Below are positions 5,577-6,082 of a DNA stretch of 6,082 nucleotides, piece by piece. The DNA comes from an uncultured Gemmatimonadaceae bacterium (GTDB lineage: Bacteria > Gemmatimonadota > Gemmatimonadetes > Gemmatimonadales > Gemmatimonadaceae), in the NCBI GenBank assembly GCA_955652635.1, contig CATPBN010000067.1:1-6082 (forward strand). The letters are read 5' to 3'. Numbering within the stretch: the stretch's first letter is position 1; every line of letters begins with the position of its first letter. Under the pieces are notes generated by a model that was not told where the DNA came from, ran no database searches, and worked only from the letters and a program-made list of their open reading frames with translations. Position numbers and translations under genes: made by a program.

Positions 5577-6082
5577 ATGGCGTTGACAGGACTGCTGAGC
5601 GGAGTGTTTGGAACTCGCCACGATCGCGAGCGCAAGCGCGTTCAGCCGATCGTGGACGTGATCAACGAGCACTATGCCCGGCTCCAGACCATTTCGGAAG
5701 AAGAGCTACGTGGTCAGACCGAGAAGTTTCGCTCTCGGATCCGTGACGTAACGACCGGCATCGAGGCGCGCATCGCCGAGCTCCGCGACCGGAAGCGGGT
5801 TGCGTCCGATCCGGCGGAGCGCGAACAGATCGACAACGACCTGAGTGGCGTCGATGGACGGGGCGGAGTAGAGGCCGAGCTCCGGACGGCGATCGCGAAC
5901 GTGCTTGACGAGCTGCTGCCGGAAGCCTTCGCGACCGCCCGCGAGGCCGCGCGTCGCCTGCTTGGGACCAAGGTGATGGTCACCGGCCAGGAGATGGACT
6001 GGAACATGGTGCCCTACGATGTGCAGCTGATGGGTGGCATACAGCTCCACAACGGTCGGATCGCCGAGATGGCGACGGGCGA
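5577..6082 (+). CDS. secA: Preprotein translocase ATPase SecA (5' end only)
   Basis: The first 168 codons of SecA; the frame is open to the right edge. SecA is the cytoplasmic/membrane ATPase motor that drives unfolded preproteins through SecYEG. The reading starts at ATG 5577. Recognisable blocks, by residue: LLSGVFGTRHDRERKR (6-21), ISEEELRGQTEKFRSRI (39-55), LLPEAFATAREAARRLLG (113-130), and YDVQLMGGIQLHNGRIAEMA (147-166), after which the Walker A GEGKT would follow off the edge. Compared with E. coli SecA from memory, there are two additions: about 49 residues of charged, probably helical sequence at about 56-112, and about 13 residues at about 131-147 containing DWNMVPYDVQ. I associate both with SecA of the Bacteroidetes/Chlorobi/Gemmatimonadota lineage. 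The gene follows nadD by 37 bases on the same strand. Confidence 0.95.
   Translation, partial: MALTGLLSGVFGTRHDRERKRVQPIVDVINEHYARLQTISEEELRGQTEKFRSRIRDVTTGIEARIAELRDRKRVASDPAEREQIDNDLSGVDGRGGVEAELRTAIANVLDELLPEAFATAREAARRLLGTKVMVTGQEMDWNMVPYDVQLMGGIQLHNGRIAEMATG

Noticed and set aside
1..6082. CRISPR arrays, tRNA/rRNA genes, insertion sequences, toxin-antitoxin or phage-defence genes
   Set aside because: I saw no repeated spacers, structured RNA gene, transposase or defence-type domain; nearly all bases lie in recognisable metabolic or envelope genes.

Overview
The window is a tightly packed, single-strand stretch of bacterial chromosome. Seven genes all read on the + strand, intergenic gaps are only 4 to 57 bases, and there is no mobile element, RNA gene or CRISPR array. 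Base composition is high GC (about 60% by eye). The best taxonomic clue is the SecA fragment at the right end. It carries two N-terminal insertions, including a segment ending in a W-x-M-V-x-Y-D-V-Q-L motif, that I associate with SecA of the Bacteroidetes/Chlorobi/Gemmatimonadota (FCB) group. With the high GC, this suggests a Gemmatimonadota-like Gram-negative bacterium. That is an inference, not a proof.

Left part (1-4167): nucleotide-sugar genes for a surface polysaccharide. In order they are the C-terminal end of a WbpB/WlbA-type oxidoreductase, a WbpE-type PLP aminotransferase, a WbpA-type UDP-GlcNAc 6-dehydrogenase and a UDP-glucose 6-dehydrogenase (Ugd). WbpA, WbpB and WbpE carry out consecutive steps: UDP-GlcNAc to UDP-GlcNAcA, to the 3-keto sugar, to the 3-amino sugar UDP-GlcNAc3NA. 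The N-acetyltransferase (WbpD) and 2-epimerase (WbpI) that usually complete UDP-ManNAc3NAcA are not in the window. Ugd would add UDP-glucuronate as a second acidic sugar donor.

Right part (4201-6082): envelope and housekeeping genes. These are a BamD-like TPR lipoprotein of the outer-membrane protein assembly machine, NadD (NAD biosynthesis) and the start of secA (preprotein translocase ATPase). The spacing would allow one transcript through the whole window, but no promoter or terminator could be called with confidence.

These are all recognisable families in a plausible arrangement. I see no convincing undescribed system. The points most worth checking are the WbpB-E-A pathway set, the junction of sugar-nucleotide genes with bamD-nadD-secA, the SecA insertions, and a few start-codon and motif oddities.
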